Shown piece by piece: positions 63,598 through 64,000 of a DNA stretch of 64,000 nt. The notes below the pieces were generated by a model. That model was not told the DNA's origin. It saw only the letters and a list, made by a program, of their open reading frames with translations, and made no database searches. The translations under genes and the position numbers were made by a program. This DNA comes from Terriglobia bacterium (GTDB taxonomy: Bacteria; Acidobacteriota; Terriglobia; Bryobacterales; Bryobacteraceae). The stretch is taken from assembly GCA_020073145.1 (NCBI GenBank), contig JAIQFS010000014.1, positions 1 to 64,000 of the forward strand, read 5' to 3'. Position 1 is the first letter of the stretch. The number at the start of each line of letters is the position of its first letter.

Positions 63598-64000
63598 AAC
63601 GTCTTCAAGTACTCAATCAAATCGTTCAGCTCATCCTTGGCCAGGTCATTGCTGACGCCGTGCGTGTCTTTGGGATTGAACACCGTCCAGATTTCTTCCA
63701 GGGTCTTGGCGGAACCGTCATGCAGGTACGGAGCGCTCAGCGCGACGTTCGTCAGATGCGGGGTGTCGATCAGCGGAGAGCGGTCGGTGGGTTTGCCGGT
63801 GCCCACGTCCGCCAGTTTCTGGTTGGTGTGGTACTTGCCCGAATGGCAGAACGAACACCGGTTCTCTTCCGGGATCGACGATCCGTCCTTTCGCCGCTCG
63901 CGCTCGAAAATGGCCTTGCCCCGCTCCTGCGCGGGCGTCAGTTCGCCGGTCGCTGCGCGGTAGCGGTTCGGCCGCAGTGGAATGGATGCGACATAGGTGA
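63594..64000 (-). CDS. Cytochrome c / di-heme peroxidase-type protein (5' end outside window)
   Basis: At least 135 codons; the start lies beyond the window end. The visible C-terminal part contains one heme c site, CxxCH in 'NRCSFCHSGKYHTNQKLADV', followed by 'TPHLTNVALSAPYLHDGSAK' and 'LEEIWTVFN', a pattern of the MauG/bacterial cytochrome c peroxidase C-terminal domain in which the Met of the family would be expected nearby. Periplasmic by the heme attachment. First visible gene of the operon that runs to the DAHP synthase. Confidence 0.85.
   Translation of the reverse strand, partial: TYVASIPLRPNRYRAATGELTPAQERGKAIFERERRKDGSSIPEENRCSFCHSGKYHTNQKLADVGTGKPTDRSPLIDTPHLTNVALSAPYLHDGSAKTLEEIWTVFNPKDTHGVSNDLAKDELNDLIEYLKTL

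Overview
The window looks like chromosome of a soil-type Acidobacteriota, most likely the Bryobacterales/Solibacter side. The grounds are: GC-rich coding throughout; a very large Oar-like TonB-dependent receptor with an N-terminal carboxypeptidase-regulatory domain; a TIGR03435-type protein; many small exported proteins with a 'DGKPDFTGVW' or 'DLTGYW' start; a kinase with an OB-fold-like sensor array; and a dense set of plant-polymer glycosidases. This is inferred from gene content, since no rRNA or other phylogenetic marker is present. I saw no tRNA, rRNA, CRISPR array, insertion sequence or prophage.

Layout. 127-3887: molybdenum hydroxylase pair (FAD subunit plus a Tat-exported fusion of the 2Fe-2S and Moco subunits). 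3969-6173: NHL propeller protein and two DUF190 genes. 6181-11775 (minus): GH115 alpha-glucuronidase, xylose isomerase and xylulokinase, closely spaced. 11878-15342 (plus): hybrid sensor kinase. 15349-27384 (minus): one tight seven-gene operon (sugar-acid dehydratase, SDR, GH67, GH3, GPH symporter, GH10, GH3). 27687-31205 (plus): divergent TonB receptor ending in a strong terminator. 31267-37728 (minus): uronate-isomerase-like protein, ROK regulator, UroD-family methyltransferase, pterin-binding methyltransferase and a corrinoid-activating RACo-type protein. 37868-41313: IclR regulator, two small exported proteins, a ModA-like binding protein and a rhodanese. 41504-43654: orphan secretin-like exported protein. 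44067-46803 (minus): operon of a Tes/COG1964-like radical SAM protein, a methyltransferase and a VKOR-like protein. 46905-49416: small exported protein, ECF sigma/anti-sigma pair and a TlpA-like protein. 49680-53802 (minus): four exported proteins including a PQQ-type sugar dehydrogenase and a metallo-beta-lactamase-fold protein. 53966-58805 (plus): Tat-exported arylmalonate-decarboxylase-like protein, TIGR03435 protein and a third GH3. 58837-64000 (minus): overlapping operon of a cytochrome c (cut by the window edge), propeller protein, RidA, amino-acid-type binding protein and class II DAHP synthase.

How it works together. From about 6 to 38 kb the genes form an almost complete glucuronoxylan utilisation locus. 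The TonB receptor and GPH symporter would import oligosaccharides. GH10 cuts the backbone, GH67 and GH115 remove (4-O-methyl)glucuronate, GH3 enzymes trim xylose, and XylA/XylB feed the pentose phosphate pathway. The sugar-acid dehydratase, SDR and uronate-isomerase-like proteins would handle the uronate side chain.

The most interesting inference is that the corrinoid-type methyl-transfer module (UroD-family enzyme, methyl-H4folate-type enzyme and RACo) beside a uronate-isomerase-like gene could remove the 4-O-methyl group of the released 4-O-methylglucuronate. No corrinoid protein is encoded in the window, so this remains a hypothesis.
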